A stretch of DNA of 64,000 nt from Atrichornis clamosus. Its lineage: Eukaryota; Chordata; Aves; Passeriformes; Menuridae. The stretch covers positions 233,230 to 297,229 of the forward strand of contig WBMZ01010244.1 of assembly GCA_013400975.1 (NCBI GenBank). The letters are read 5' to 3'. Position numbers and translations under genes: made by a program. This document shows positions 1 to 11,900 of this stretch, piece by piece. The notes under the pieces are model-generated. The model was not told the origin of the DNA, made no database searches, and worked only from the letters and a program-made list of their open reading frames with translations. Each line of letters opens with the position of its first letter. Position 1 is the stretch's first letter.

Positions 1-2330
1 TAAATTTACATGATGATATAATCTAAATAAATACTCAATTATTTTCTCACAAGTTTTCTGCCTTAGTGAGTCCACCAAAGGTTACACTCACTCATGAGCC
101 TCTATTCAATTGCACCTCTCATTGTACAACTTTCAAATTCTTCTCTCTGAGTCATTTCTATCAGCTCCTTATATATTTGGATATCAATTTTTTCCATCAT
201 TTAACTTAGAAAATAATGTTTCCTTGGAACTGACATTTTTGTTGGGTTTTTTTAAAATGATTTTAGTGTGTGTATATTTAGCACCAGAACTGACTTCCTG
301 AGCAAAAGAAAGATAAAAAGTACAGCTGAACATATCTGTGGTCTACAAGGTTATGTGATTGAATGCCTTTACCACCAAACATTCCTGTATTTGTTACTCA
401 TTATCTCCTTATTGAGCTGCTCTGTTTTCTTATGAAAACAGTTAAGTATTGGGTCAGATTACAAAAGAGAAGTTGAATCTACAACACAGAAGACATTATA
501 CCAACCTGAGAGACATGTTTTCCCATAAGAACATAGAATATTAAAATTCTTATTCAGAACTAAATGTAGGACATTCTAAGCCTCCTCTTCTTTCTCCAAA
601 AGTATTTTTTCTTCCCTAGTATATCCTCTTGGCTTCTGACACGATGCAGTTCAGGGACTTTCTGAACCAGACAAAGCATCCAAATCATTGTGTTTGATCA
701 GATACATACTTTCAAATGCTCTGCTCTTAAGGTATTCATCTGGGAATGGTACACTGAGACTGGAAGCTGTGTCTCTTACATTCCACTCTCCCGCCTGAAG
801 ACAAAGATGCAAACTGCCCTGTAAGAGCCTTTTTCTGTCCCTTTGTATTCAAACAGAAGGTATCAGTTTTATTTTAATTGACAGATAGAAAAACCTTTAA
901 AATTTGGAAAAGTATTATGTGATGTAAAAATATGTCTAACTAACCTTTGCACCTAACTGTTTTGTGAATATTAATCCATTTTTATTCCCCAAATCCTTGT
1001 GAGACTGAGTAATTGGAATTTCTACAATGATTGCTAAAAATATTTACAACATTTGAACTATTTTTCTGGCTTTAAAACAAGGAACTGAGGCATACAGTGA
1101 CTAGGGTGAAAGAAAATGAGGTTTTGAGCACAGCTAATTTTTGAAACTACGTAGGGCTCTGACATTTTAGGTTCTCAAGACACATGCCCCATTTACTTTA
1201 TAGATAGCTGAAAATGTCAGCGTGTCTACTAATCTAACTGTTGACTTTGAAATGATGTACTTTGAAATAAGTAACCACCTAAATGATCATCTATAAAAAG
1301 TCTGAAATACTGTAGGTATTATAAAGAAAAGGCATTAGACACTGGCAAAGACAGGGACAGAGGGCTAAGTGATTTGGCGCCTCGAAGTACTATTACTGGG
1401 AAACCACTTAACACAAACAGTTCATCTGCATTCACAACTCACCTTCCAACTTTTTCTACAGAGAAAATGCAGTTTTAAAAACAATAGATCACTATGCAAG
1501 CTTGATTTCATTCTAGAAAACAATTTATCTTGTCCAGTGAACATGACAAAATTCCAGCAGAAAAAAAAATCAAGTACACAAGTAGCTAAATGAATACTGT
1601 CCTGAAAGCTTCTTTTTATGCTTATTAAACTTTTGAGTGCTTTATTTGACAATTTAAGAATTTTATTAACTTAAAACTGTGAGCAAAGTTGGGGAGATGC
1701 TTTGGTTTGTTTTTTAAAGGAACCTAAAAATACCAAAGTGGAAAAATATATTCATACATATACTTAATTCACCAAAAAAGACCTTTCAAGAGACCACTCT
1801 TTTTCTTCTTTATACCTGGCAAACCAGTATAAGGTGTTTCCTCTTTCCTATCTTAGCTTCTAACTGTATTACACTTGCATTACACTTCAGTCTAGTTTCC
1901 CAAACAGCCTCCCTTTCTTGCTACAGCTGGCTCCTTTCCTTTCTCCATTCTGCCTGGGCTAAAAATGCAAATCTCTGCTGGCAAAGAAAAGCCTCAATTG
2001 AGTACATAAAATTACAGCTAGTCCAATGACAGTAATTCAGAACTACAAGTCATAGCTTAAAAGGGATCTGCAGAGAATTTGCTGCTAGAGTCTACAGAGA
2101 TTTGAGCGAGTATATGTCACTCATATAGTTTATAGTATATGACTTACAGTTTTATCACAGGAACAATAAATATAACTTTGATTTTGTTCTTGCAAAGCAT
2201 TGAACAGTTTAGGCTGATGTTTAAAGAAAAGCAGCCTGCGGGAGATGCCTAGCACTGAATTTTTGGAGTTTTTTAAATGGCTAAGGTAAGGCAAAGAAGG
2301 TAGCATTAATATCCAGTAGCAGTACCAGTT
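1..2330. other. 3' flank of PPP4R4
   Basis: AT-rich sequence without any repeat family or coding exon that I can identify. If PPP4R4 has a further terminal exon it could lie here or beyond the window; I looked on the minus strand for a short basic C-terminal exon like the human one and did not find it. Confidence 0.6.
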
Positions 2331-2347
2331 CATCATGAGTCTCAAGA

Positions 2348-2353
2348 TTTATT
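2348..2353 (-). promoter_or_regulatory. PPP4R4: Poly(A) signal AATAAA
   Basis: First AATAAA on the minus strand downstream of the stop (TTTATT on the plus strand). Two further AATAAA hexamers occur at 1662-1667 and 1641-1646 and could serve longer isoforms. Confidence 0.5.
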
Positions 2354-2768
2354 TAATTGTTACATAATGGTATATAAACGTCTATAAGCACACAAAAAGT
2401 AGGAAAATTAAAAACTAAGTAGTTTAAAAATACTTATATTCTATTTCTCCAACTACCAGCAGCTAAATCATTGTGACTGTAGTTATTGCCTATCAAAGGC
2501 ATTAACCTTCTCTTTGTCCCATTCCACCCTCCCCATAAGGTACCAGCTGAATGCAAACATGCAAGAGAAACAATGTGAAAGACTAATTACAAGGTAATGT
2601 CATCTTAGAAACGCTTATAATTGCATACATCACATTTCTACTCTGCTATTTTAGTATTTCAAAAACTGTGTGCAGTAGTATAATAAATACAGGCTTAATT
2701 TTACACGGTTCTTTTGAGTTCCCTTTGAAAACATTCCCATAAGCTTGGTTTAACCTCTTGTCAACAAC
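2348..2768 (-). other. PPP4R4: Putative 3' UTR of PPP4R4
   Basis: About 420 bases from the TAA to the first canonical poly(A) signal on the minus strand. AT-rich with no coding potential. The extent is inferred from the signal only. Confidence 0.55.
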
Positions 2769-2911
2769 TTACATGCTCATCTTTCGGGACTGACTCTCCT
2801 TGTTTCCACTGTTCTTTTGGTCAGTTGAGTTAAATAAGTTGCGAGAAGAAGAACTAGCAGGGAAGGCAGCATTCCCACTATTACCAGTAGAATGAGTCCG
2901 GAATGAATCAT
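2769..2911 (-). CDS. PPP4R4: PPP4R4 exon 24, terminal coding exon with TAA stop (residues 808-854)
   Basis: Encodes [40 protein letters not shown] and QSRKMSM, then TAA. DDSFRT matches human; the rest is a divergent Ser/Asn-rich tail. Acceptor atttcag|ATGAT. Human, as I recall, continues after the RK with about nine further residues (ATLKSRKSNP). Here the last codons read AGC ATG TAA GT, so the stop overlaps a perfect GTAAGT donor at 2767-2772. Reading through to the stop gives this end; splicing at 2773 would give a different one. Confidence 0.88.
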
Positions 2912-5900
2912 CTGAAATAAAGAGCTACAGCTTAGACAAAGAATTTGGGTTGAAAAAAGTACACAGAGAGTAAACAGAATGAGCTGTTTCCGTGGCAATA
3001 GTGGCATATTTTCTACGGTACTCATCCAAAATTTTAAGGGAATGATTTCAACTTAACATTTCTTCAAGTATTTTTATGAAAAAACCCCGACTAAATAATA
3101 AGAATACACATTTTGGAAGAGAATATTAATACATTTAGTGTATGAAAAGAGTGTCATTTAAGTGGCCAATCTTTAGCTGCTTAAAATTTAGCTATTTAAT
3201 GTAATTCAATTGTCTAGTGTCTATTGGTAGTGAATGGAAAGACAGCTTTTCTAGAAAGCCATTCATCTCAATCATATCGTTAATCATCCAAACTCTTCAA
3301 CAGAAGAGGACAGAACTGCAAATAGCAGTTTCTCTCTCTTAATTCAGTAGAAATTATATATAATATTCATTTTCCTCATGTAAAATGGGTGGAGGAAAAC
3401 TGCAAACCCAACCTTTTTATGATATCCAAAATTCCAATCAGGACATGACAAACTCACTTTATTTTTACTATTTTTAAACATAAATTTAGACAAATGTGCA
3501 AGAAAAAAAAGAGAATCTGAAAAATACACTAACTAGATTAGCACTTAAATGTTCAAAGGTATTGGATATCTATTATACTGCTTTCTTTAGGAGAATGACA
3601 TCTTACAGTACACTTGCCTAATTGGGCCCACATATTCAACAGTCCCACAAAAAACTAAAGTAAAATACAATATAATAACCTACTTACCACTAAAGGATAA
3701 CATACAACTCTTTCCCATGCCTGATACTGAAGATGTATATCCTGTAGCAGAACTTCTACTTAAAAAAAAACCAAACAAAACAAAACCAAATTGCTTATTT
3801 CAGAAAGCATTCTCAATTGTATCATCCTGCTCTTTAATAGTATTGGAGGTTATTTCTGAGTTTATATGAAAAACTGAAATGAGAACGTTATCCTGAAATT
3901 TCTTTAAGAAATGTATGAAATTAGATTTAGCAATTCATATTGAAAATTATTTTTAACATATGACAAAAGGTGACATATGTTAACTTAAAAAGGAATTAAT
4001 AATCATTTACAGGCTCCAGCATGCTTTAGATGTTATTTTTTCCCTTAGTTAATCAATTAAACAGAAAGCTGAAACTATAGGTAACAATTCAGTGAGCACA
4101 TCACTACTTTCACATATTCACGGGCATATAATTTCATAACAGCTGTCTATTAGTAAACATTTGCTTATGAGGTAAGCAAGGAAGATAATAAAGATACTTA
4201 GGACACTTGTCTATGTTGCTGTATTTTGGATGCAGTGCTTGAGTACTGAAAGACTGGCTTCGAACCAACTTGGATTTTTTTTCTTCTTTGCCTAAAAAGA
4301 TAAATAACATTTTTTAATATGAAAATCATTGCATTTCCATTATTCTATTCAATAATTAAGAACACTTTTAAATTTTGTGTTCTGTCAACCTATGGTAGAT
4401 GAAGGAACCAATTTAAATAGTGATTTAAAACAAAACTAAAAATCATAGAAAACACATCCAGTTCTAGGAGAGGAATTTTTTCTTCTGTGCAACAGGTGAA
4501 ATTTGGGTCCACAGATGTCAACAGCAGCTTTGCTGGGGTTTGACCTGCTGATGTGAGATTAAAGTGTTCCAAGTGAGTTTTTGAACAGTTCTTACCTGTT
4601 GAAGTACCAGACGAGCTTCCAGGAACAGAGAGATTGATACTTTTTGCCAACATTGATGATGTTTTACTGTCTCTACCTACAAAAAAAAAAAAAGTCCAAT
4701 ATAATCCCTTCTCTCTAAAAACTCAAATTTATATAAAAGAGAGGACATAACATATCACAGTCCTGGGGCAAAGAGTAATGATATCTAATCCAGTGCTACT
4801 AACACTTCAGAAATACCACAGGCAAGTTCTTACATTATATCACAAAATGAAAAACAAGAGAGAACTAAAACTGTAATGAATTTTATTAATGAAGCCAAAA
4901 TAAAATATATATATTATTCTATATAACATATAATGAGGCTGGTTTTCATAAATAACTTTACAAATACATAGAAACAAATTTTACTGCCACTTTCTAAAAC
5001 TCTATTTATTGTTTAAAGTGTCTTTTTCTCCTTTCTCTACTACTTTTGTAGAAGAGTAAAGCATGCACAAACAATATGTACACAAATAAAGAAACTTACG
5101 CTTCTTTTCAAACATTTTATCATTAATATTTGCAGATCTTCCTTCATTTTTCTGCTTCTCTTTTTCCAATTGTTCCTAAAAAATTAGTAACTTTCTTAGA
5201 TATTACTCAGGTAAAAGTAAATAAGTTGTGTTTCAAAACAACAGTTCTTTTCTGCTTTCTCCTGGTAGTAGTACAACGCCTGATGAATATGCAGAAAACA
5301 AATTAAATAGTGCAGACTAAAATTAGGGTACATATCTCATATAAAAATCACATCCTGAAGAAAGCGCAAAGTTGAAGTTAACATCTATAACTTATTATTA
5401 AAATTATGCCTGGCCTTTGGGGTCTTTTATGTTTAAAAAGATACAGAAATTGGAAGCTAGCAATGTAAAAATTTTCTGTTGCACAGATACTCTGAAAATA
5501 GAACTGGCAATGCTTTTATTTCTAATATGCAATTCAATGAAAATATTTTTCTTAAATGCTAAGATGTGTCACATACACTCAAACTTTATAAAGGTCTAAA
5601 ATTAACATCTACAGTTGATAAACCTTTATGGAAAACAAAACTAACTATGTAAAATTGTTCAGGCTCACAGAATTTATTTGCCCTTCTGTAATACGAGCTA
5701 GCCTTAAAGTATCTTCTATTTGGTGAATAGATATCACTCCAACTCCAAAAAACTATATAATATTAGCTTATTTTCTGTACCATTTTCATAATAAAAAGTG
5801 GTAAGTGAACCATAATTGTTCTAATCTATTTTTTTCATGTAATTCTAATTGCTACCTGAGTAAAAATTTAAAAAAAAAAGAGGTGATTAATTCAGGTCAA

Positions 5901-8900
5901 GGTTGCTGGAATATAGTTTCTACAAAGTCAGTTACTAAAATTAAGGAAACTGATTAACATATTCAGTATTAAAATCTTTAGCAGTCAGATACATTTAAGT
6001 GGGCTGAATGACTCTTCATCTGTTTGGGACTGCAACATGTCACAATTTACTGTAAACATCTCAGATTCCCCAAAAGCACGCCTCTCACAGACCAGACTAT
6101 GCTTAATGAGGCCTTTGTGATACAGAAGGGTTGCCCATATCAATAGACTATATCATAAAATTTCAGGTGCTCTTCTAAAGTGAATCTGTAGAAACAGGGT
6201 AAAAATTGAAGTCATCATACAATACACAGCAACACGGAGCACACGGGAGGCTCTTTTCCACTGCTCAAATGCTTTCACTATAAAAGCATTAATTGCATGT
6301 ACGTGAAGACTGCTAGAGCTAAGTTCAAGACTTTGAATATGTGCATGCACGTCCTGAGAACAAAGTTGAACCGTTGGCTGAAGATAACGGGAGGTGGAAG
6401 AAAGTCTGTGAGTCAGGTATATGTGTTCATACTGACCTGCAACAGCTAATGACATCAAAGTGAACCACAAATGTAGGAAACAATGACATTTTTTGGACAG
6501 TCTTTAATCTGTTCTGGTTCACTACAGAGAAGTTCATTAACTACAAATCAAAGGAACTATGTTAACTGTATCAGGATCTTCTAAATCCTATTGGCTTCTA
6601 GCTTCTCCCACTTCAGGCTGGAGAGGAGGCAGCAGAACAGAGGACTACAGTGGTCTGGTCTAGGCTTTGTGAAGACGTAGTTTGTGGTGAAAATATAAGC
6701 TATGTGATGAACTGCCTACTGCAGCTTTTGCTTTTCTTTTTTTTACTGGCTAATAGGAAAGCCTGTAGCACACAGAGCATCCTTCAGCTTCCTCAGGACA
6801 AAAGAAGTTATGACATTAATTTCTTTGCCTAGGGAAGCTGTATGTAAGTTCTGAGGTAATATAACAATTCAAATATAACATATTATGTTATATGTGGTAT
6901 TTCTCAAGAAACTGAAGTTTGCCTTTCTAATTGATGCAGGAAAATTTAGGTAATAAAGAAAAGAATGTTCCATTTTAATTTCAAGGACTTAACCCTATTG
7001 CAAAGTGTAAAATGAAACCACGCACAGATTAAGAACCTACTAGGTCTCTCTACAGTATGCATTTCCCCTATCTTAAAGTTATTGCCGCATTAATATTTAG
7101 CTACAAACTATTTTAAAAAAATGACAGAGTGTACTGATAAAATATACCATTTCCAAAAGGAGATGTTCTTGTCTCTCTTTTTCTTGATCCAATAAATCAT
7201 TTTCGTAAAATCTTTTCTGAAACTTCAAAATAAAACCAATAAAATAAAAAATCACTACATGAAAATGGAAACTAAAAGTAGTTGGTAATTATTAAAGTTA
7301 GTAAGTACTTACAGCATCTACAGAGATCTCCATTCTGTCCAATTCTAACACTGTCTATAAAGAAAATTAAAACATTATTATTACTCAAAAGCATGTCACA
7401 ATTTTAAGTAAAAAGGCTTAGGAACCAGGACTGAAAAAAACAACTCAGAAATCTGTGAATAACTCAAAAGGCTCCAGGCAGGCATTTACCCAGTCTCTCC
7501 TGCAGACTGGCCCTGTAAGGAAGCCACCTACTTTAGCTATTTCCCTTCATGGTTTCTAAATTTGAGACTAACCACAGGCATTCCTTCAAGATGTACTTTT
7601 TAGAATATTCACATTACAAATGCATTTGTAACATTTTAGAATCCTGCAAATGCTTTATCTGTATATTTTATAACATATAGATTAATAAGATATCTCTGTC
7701 TCAAAGACCTGATCAGTTTTACTAGGATCAGAATTTAATCCTATCTCTAGTCATCTGCTATTTTTTCGTAAATGGTCATTGAGCCAAAATCCTGAATTTC
7801 AATCACTAGAAAATAACTGCAATATAAGTAACCAAGGAAACACCAGTGCTCCTAAATTTCACAGAATGTACTATACTACATCATCTTTTAGTTGTTCAAA
7901 ATTACATAATAGACAATAACATTTTTTAATCTCCTGTTCTTTCATTGAGAAAAAACAACAGAAAGCATAACTTTAGTCATCTGAACTTTCAATGATAACC
8001 CCAAGACAAAATGCTGCTGAAAAAGAAAAATGCTTACTCTTTTTACAATAGTGAGGACATCCTTGTCTTTCTCTTGACACAAAAGTTTCCTTATACATAA
8101 TTCCAATTGCTGAAGTAAATGTTTATCAGTGGGAATCTTCAGAGTAGATTTAACTTTTGGCAACAAACAGCATAGCTTCATTCTACAAAAAAAACCCACA
8201 AGCAAGCAAACCAAATATTCACCTTTTTATGCAGATGTTTAATAAATATTATTAATTTCTCAATGCAATGCATGCTAGAATTTGAGACAAAATAATTAAA
8301 TTAGGAGGTCTTACTTTTCAGAAGTGATTGTTGCTTATGTGTTGTTTCCAGACATACCATAATGTTTAACAAAACTTCTCCATAGATCAGGACTACAGTT
8401 CATAAACATATCTTTGGTTTGGTAGGGGTTTTTTAATCTAGAAAAATAAGCAGACCTCTGGATTTTCTAAGTGATCTGCACACCTAACTTTATCAGTTAC
8501 CTAAATATCCTGGAAATCTGGTCCATTGGTACAAAGGAGCCTAAGTCTCACCAAAAATGATGATACTGCAATTCCATACAACTGCAAGGATGAAAATGTA
8601 TCAGATAGATTAATAGGATATAACTATATACTGTGTTCTAAAAGAAAAAAGCCCTTCTTTCCTGTTCCTGATCTTCCTGTTTCTGTCTGGAGGCTGCCCC
8701 GGCTTGTGCTGGCTCTGCTCCTTGCTGGACCTTTCCTCAGCTAACAAAACTAACAGGAAACTAACTTATTTGAGAGGGCAGAAAACCCAAACAGATTTCT
8801 AACGGCTTAGTGAGTTTAATCAGCCTGGCCAAAGGTCCAAAAAGCACTTCTCAAGGCAATGGAAGGGGTGGACAGTGTGGGTAAGAAACTGTGAGCTGAT

Positions 8901-11900
8901 CTACTGACTGAGGAAGCACTTTTAAATGCAGTAAATTCTGACAGAAAAATTATTCACATAAAACAACCAAGAAAAACTTCAAACTTAATAATACCTTGCT
9001 GCTCAGGCACTGTAATGATATACTTTCATCTGTTACTAGACTGCCCCTGTGAAGCTCAACTTTGCCTGCTTTCAAACTGTATGGCATAAAACACTTAGGT
9101 GAATTTGAGCATGACTTTCCTGTATTAAGGATCGAAATTTTTCTCAAGGAACCCAGCTCTGTGAGCTGGAAGACAGAAATTGGAAGCAAAATGAAGCCCC
9201 CATAATTCAAGGGGAATCCAGTGATCTGCTACAACACTTAGACAGAAAAGCAGTGTTCCCCAGGACTCTGTATTGTGGATAGTCCTGTTTAATATCTTTA
9301 GCAATGATCTGCACAAGGGGATTGAGGGCATCCTCACTCAGTGTGCAGATGACACCAGGTTGGGTGGGAGTGTTCATCTGCTGTGGGGTAGGAAGGTCTA
9401 TAGAGGGATGTGGGACTGACTGGATCGATGGGATGAGGCCAACTGTGTGAGGTTCAACACAGCCAAGTGCCAGGTCCTGCCCTTGAGTCACAACCCTCTG
9501 CAGTGCTACAAGGCTGGGGGCAGAGTGGCTGGAAAGTGGCGCAGTGGAAAAGGATGTGGATGTGCTGGTCAACAGCAGCTGAACATGAGCCAGCTGTGCC
9601 CAGGTGGCCCAGAAGGCCAGTGGCATCCTGGCCTGTATCAGCAACAGTGTGGCCAGCAGGACCAGGGCAGTGATTGTCCCCCTGTACTCAGCACTGGTGA
9701 GGCCACACCTGGAGTGCTGTGTTCAGTTCTGGGCCCCTCAGGACAAAAAAGACACTGAGGTGCTGGAGTGAGTCCAGAGAAGGGCAGCGGAGTTGGGGAA
9801 GGGACTGGAGCANTTGGGGAAGGGGCTGGAGCACAAGTCTGATGAGGAGCATGTGAAGGAGTTGGGGGTGTTTAGCCTGGAACAGAGAAGGCTCAGCGGG
9901 GACCTTATTACTCTCTACAACTACCTGAAAGGTTGTATTGTGGTGTTCAGTCTTTCCTCCCAAATAGGAAGTGACAGGGCGAGACAAAATGGTCTGAAGT
10001 TGCTCCAGGAGAGGCTTAGATTGCATGCTAGGAACAAGTTCTTCACTGAAAGGTTTGTCAAGCAGTGGAACAGGCTGCCCAGGGCAGTGGTGGAGTCACT
10101 ATCCCTGGAGGTATTTAACAGACATGTAGATGTGGTGCTTAGGGACATGGTTAGCGGCTGACTTAGCAGTCTTAGGCTAGTGGTTGGACTTGATGATTTT
10201 AAAGGTCTTTTCCAACCTAAATGATTTTATGATTCTATAATAATTCATTCCCTTGATTCCAAGGTATTGTTTCTAAACTTGTTATATAAAAAATGTGTTA
10301 ATTGCTTTTCATATCATTAACACCAGAATACTCTGCAGATTAATTGAAAAACATTTCATGCACTTGAAGAAATAAAAATTCCTTCATTTGATCAGACTGT
10401 ACGAGCATATAATAGTGACTAGTTTTAATGTTAGAACTAGATTAAAAGAAATATCAAGAACAATACATGGTGATATTCTCTGTTGTTCTCAGAGCCAACT
10501 GGCTTTGGATCAGAGACAATCCTGTGCCAGACATGGTAACTTCGTGATTATAAACATTTAAAAAAAAATTTCTCATATGAATTCACCTAACCATTTTTAT
10601 ACCTTCAAAATACTTCAACCATCACAATTTCCCATTACAAAAAGTTACACCACACTGTAGAAATCCAGAATAATATGTCCCCTAAGTCTATTTTAAAACC
10701 ATCAGCTAGCAACTATGTCTAACCTGTAAATTTCACTCCACTGGATACAATGCATTCCTTTTGTACAAGGACTTAGGGAATCTAGAAAAGAATTAAGATG
10801 AATCCAGAAAAGAATTAAGACGAAATGAATTTTAATGTCAGCTAAGGGATTGCAAGTTAGTTCATGTTTCCATTAAATTTTAATATTGTATCAATAGAGC
10901 TTTTAATTAAAATATTTGTTAAAAGCAAGAAGCTACTACAGATTATATACAAATTTAGTTTAGTGTTTTAATATAATCCTCTGATTTTAATGACATGAGA
11001 CATGAATGTTAATCTATATGCACAAAATGGCTGTTTTTGGGAGACTGCTTAGTTGAGATGTGGTAGTTATACTAAACACAGTGTCTATTTAAAGAGTTTC
11101 ACTTGGTAATAAACAGTATGTGGTGAAGCTTCCTTAGAGCACACACGTATGTGCAAATTGTGTTTACATAAAACTCTGTGCAGCATTAGTATTAGATGTT
11201 CAGACATGTTGGTGATGACAAACTGAAAGACACACATCAGAAACAAAATTAAAAGCGTAAAATCACACAAAATATGTGACCAAAAATATCTGCTTTCCTA
11301 ATGGTAATAACTGTCTGGTCCCTATCTGTTCAGAAAACAAAGAAACAAAAGTTACTACAAAATTAACAGAAAAAACACCGTATAAAAATGAATAACAGAC
11401 GAAATTCCCTTATATTATTCTATTCTTTTTCAATTTTCTTTAATAATGAAATAAATACACTTTTCCATAAGGTAAAACCTGTTCTTACTTGTTAAGCTCA
11501 GACAACTGAAAGAATTGCTTTAGTGTTTTACTTTACATATAGTGACAATGAAATGGATGGAAATTAATGGAGACTGAAATTATGTTTCTCTCTCTGTACC
11601 CAAGAAAGAGCACACTACTTTCTTCCCATCTACTGCTGGCTCCTCTGCCTCGTTGTTCCCTTCACTCCCAAACCCCGATGCTTTTCATCAGTCCCTCAAA
11701 CACTCAGACTGACCAGCTTCTGTGGTTTTCTAACATCACTCCCATACACCCACACCTTTAATACTGGTCATTCTGAAGGCTCTTTACCTTTTTACTCAAG
11801 TCTCACTATTTAAACAAAACACAAAACCTCTAACAATATTTGTTAATATATTATTTAAAGCTTTTTTTCCTGTAGACTGCTACATATTCTTCATACCTGA

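Larger units (their letters stand above)
8183..11896 (-). other. PPP4R4: PPP4R4 intron 16
   Basis: 3.7 kb. Contains one 1 kb CR1 fragment (9.2-10.2 kb) and a 22 bp tandem duplication (10.78 kb). The rest, 10.25-11.9 kb and 8.2-9.2 kb, shows nothing recognisable. Confidence 0.88.

Noticed and set aside
580..640. Another possible last exon on the minus strand (acidic, short, ending in TAG)
   Set aside because: No pyrimidine tract before the AG, and the acidic peptide does not resemble the basic human C-terminus.
2130..2345. Possible last PPP4R4 exon with an acceptor near 2240 (cgcag)
   Set aside because: Joined to the exon 24 donor it stays open but reads a neutral, Cys-containing sequence with no likeness to the basic human end, and it is not needed for a complete frame.
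6873..6893. ATATAACAT / ATGTTATAT inverted repeat
   Set aside because: Nine-base AT-only-type arms are common by chance in sequence this AT-rich.
9207..10161. Several overlapping ORFs of 70-145 codons on both strands
   Set aside because: They lie wholly inside a decayed CR1 fragment and are broken pieces or opposite-strand shadows of CR1 sequence, not genes.
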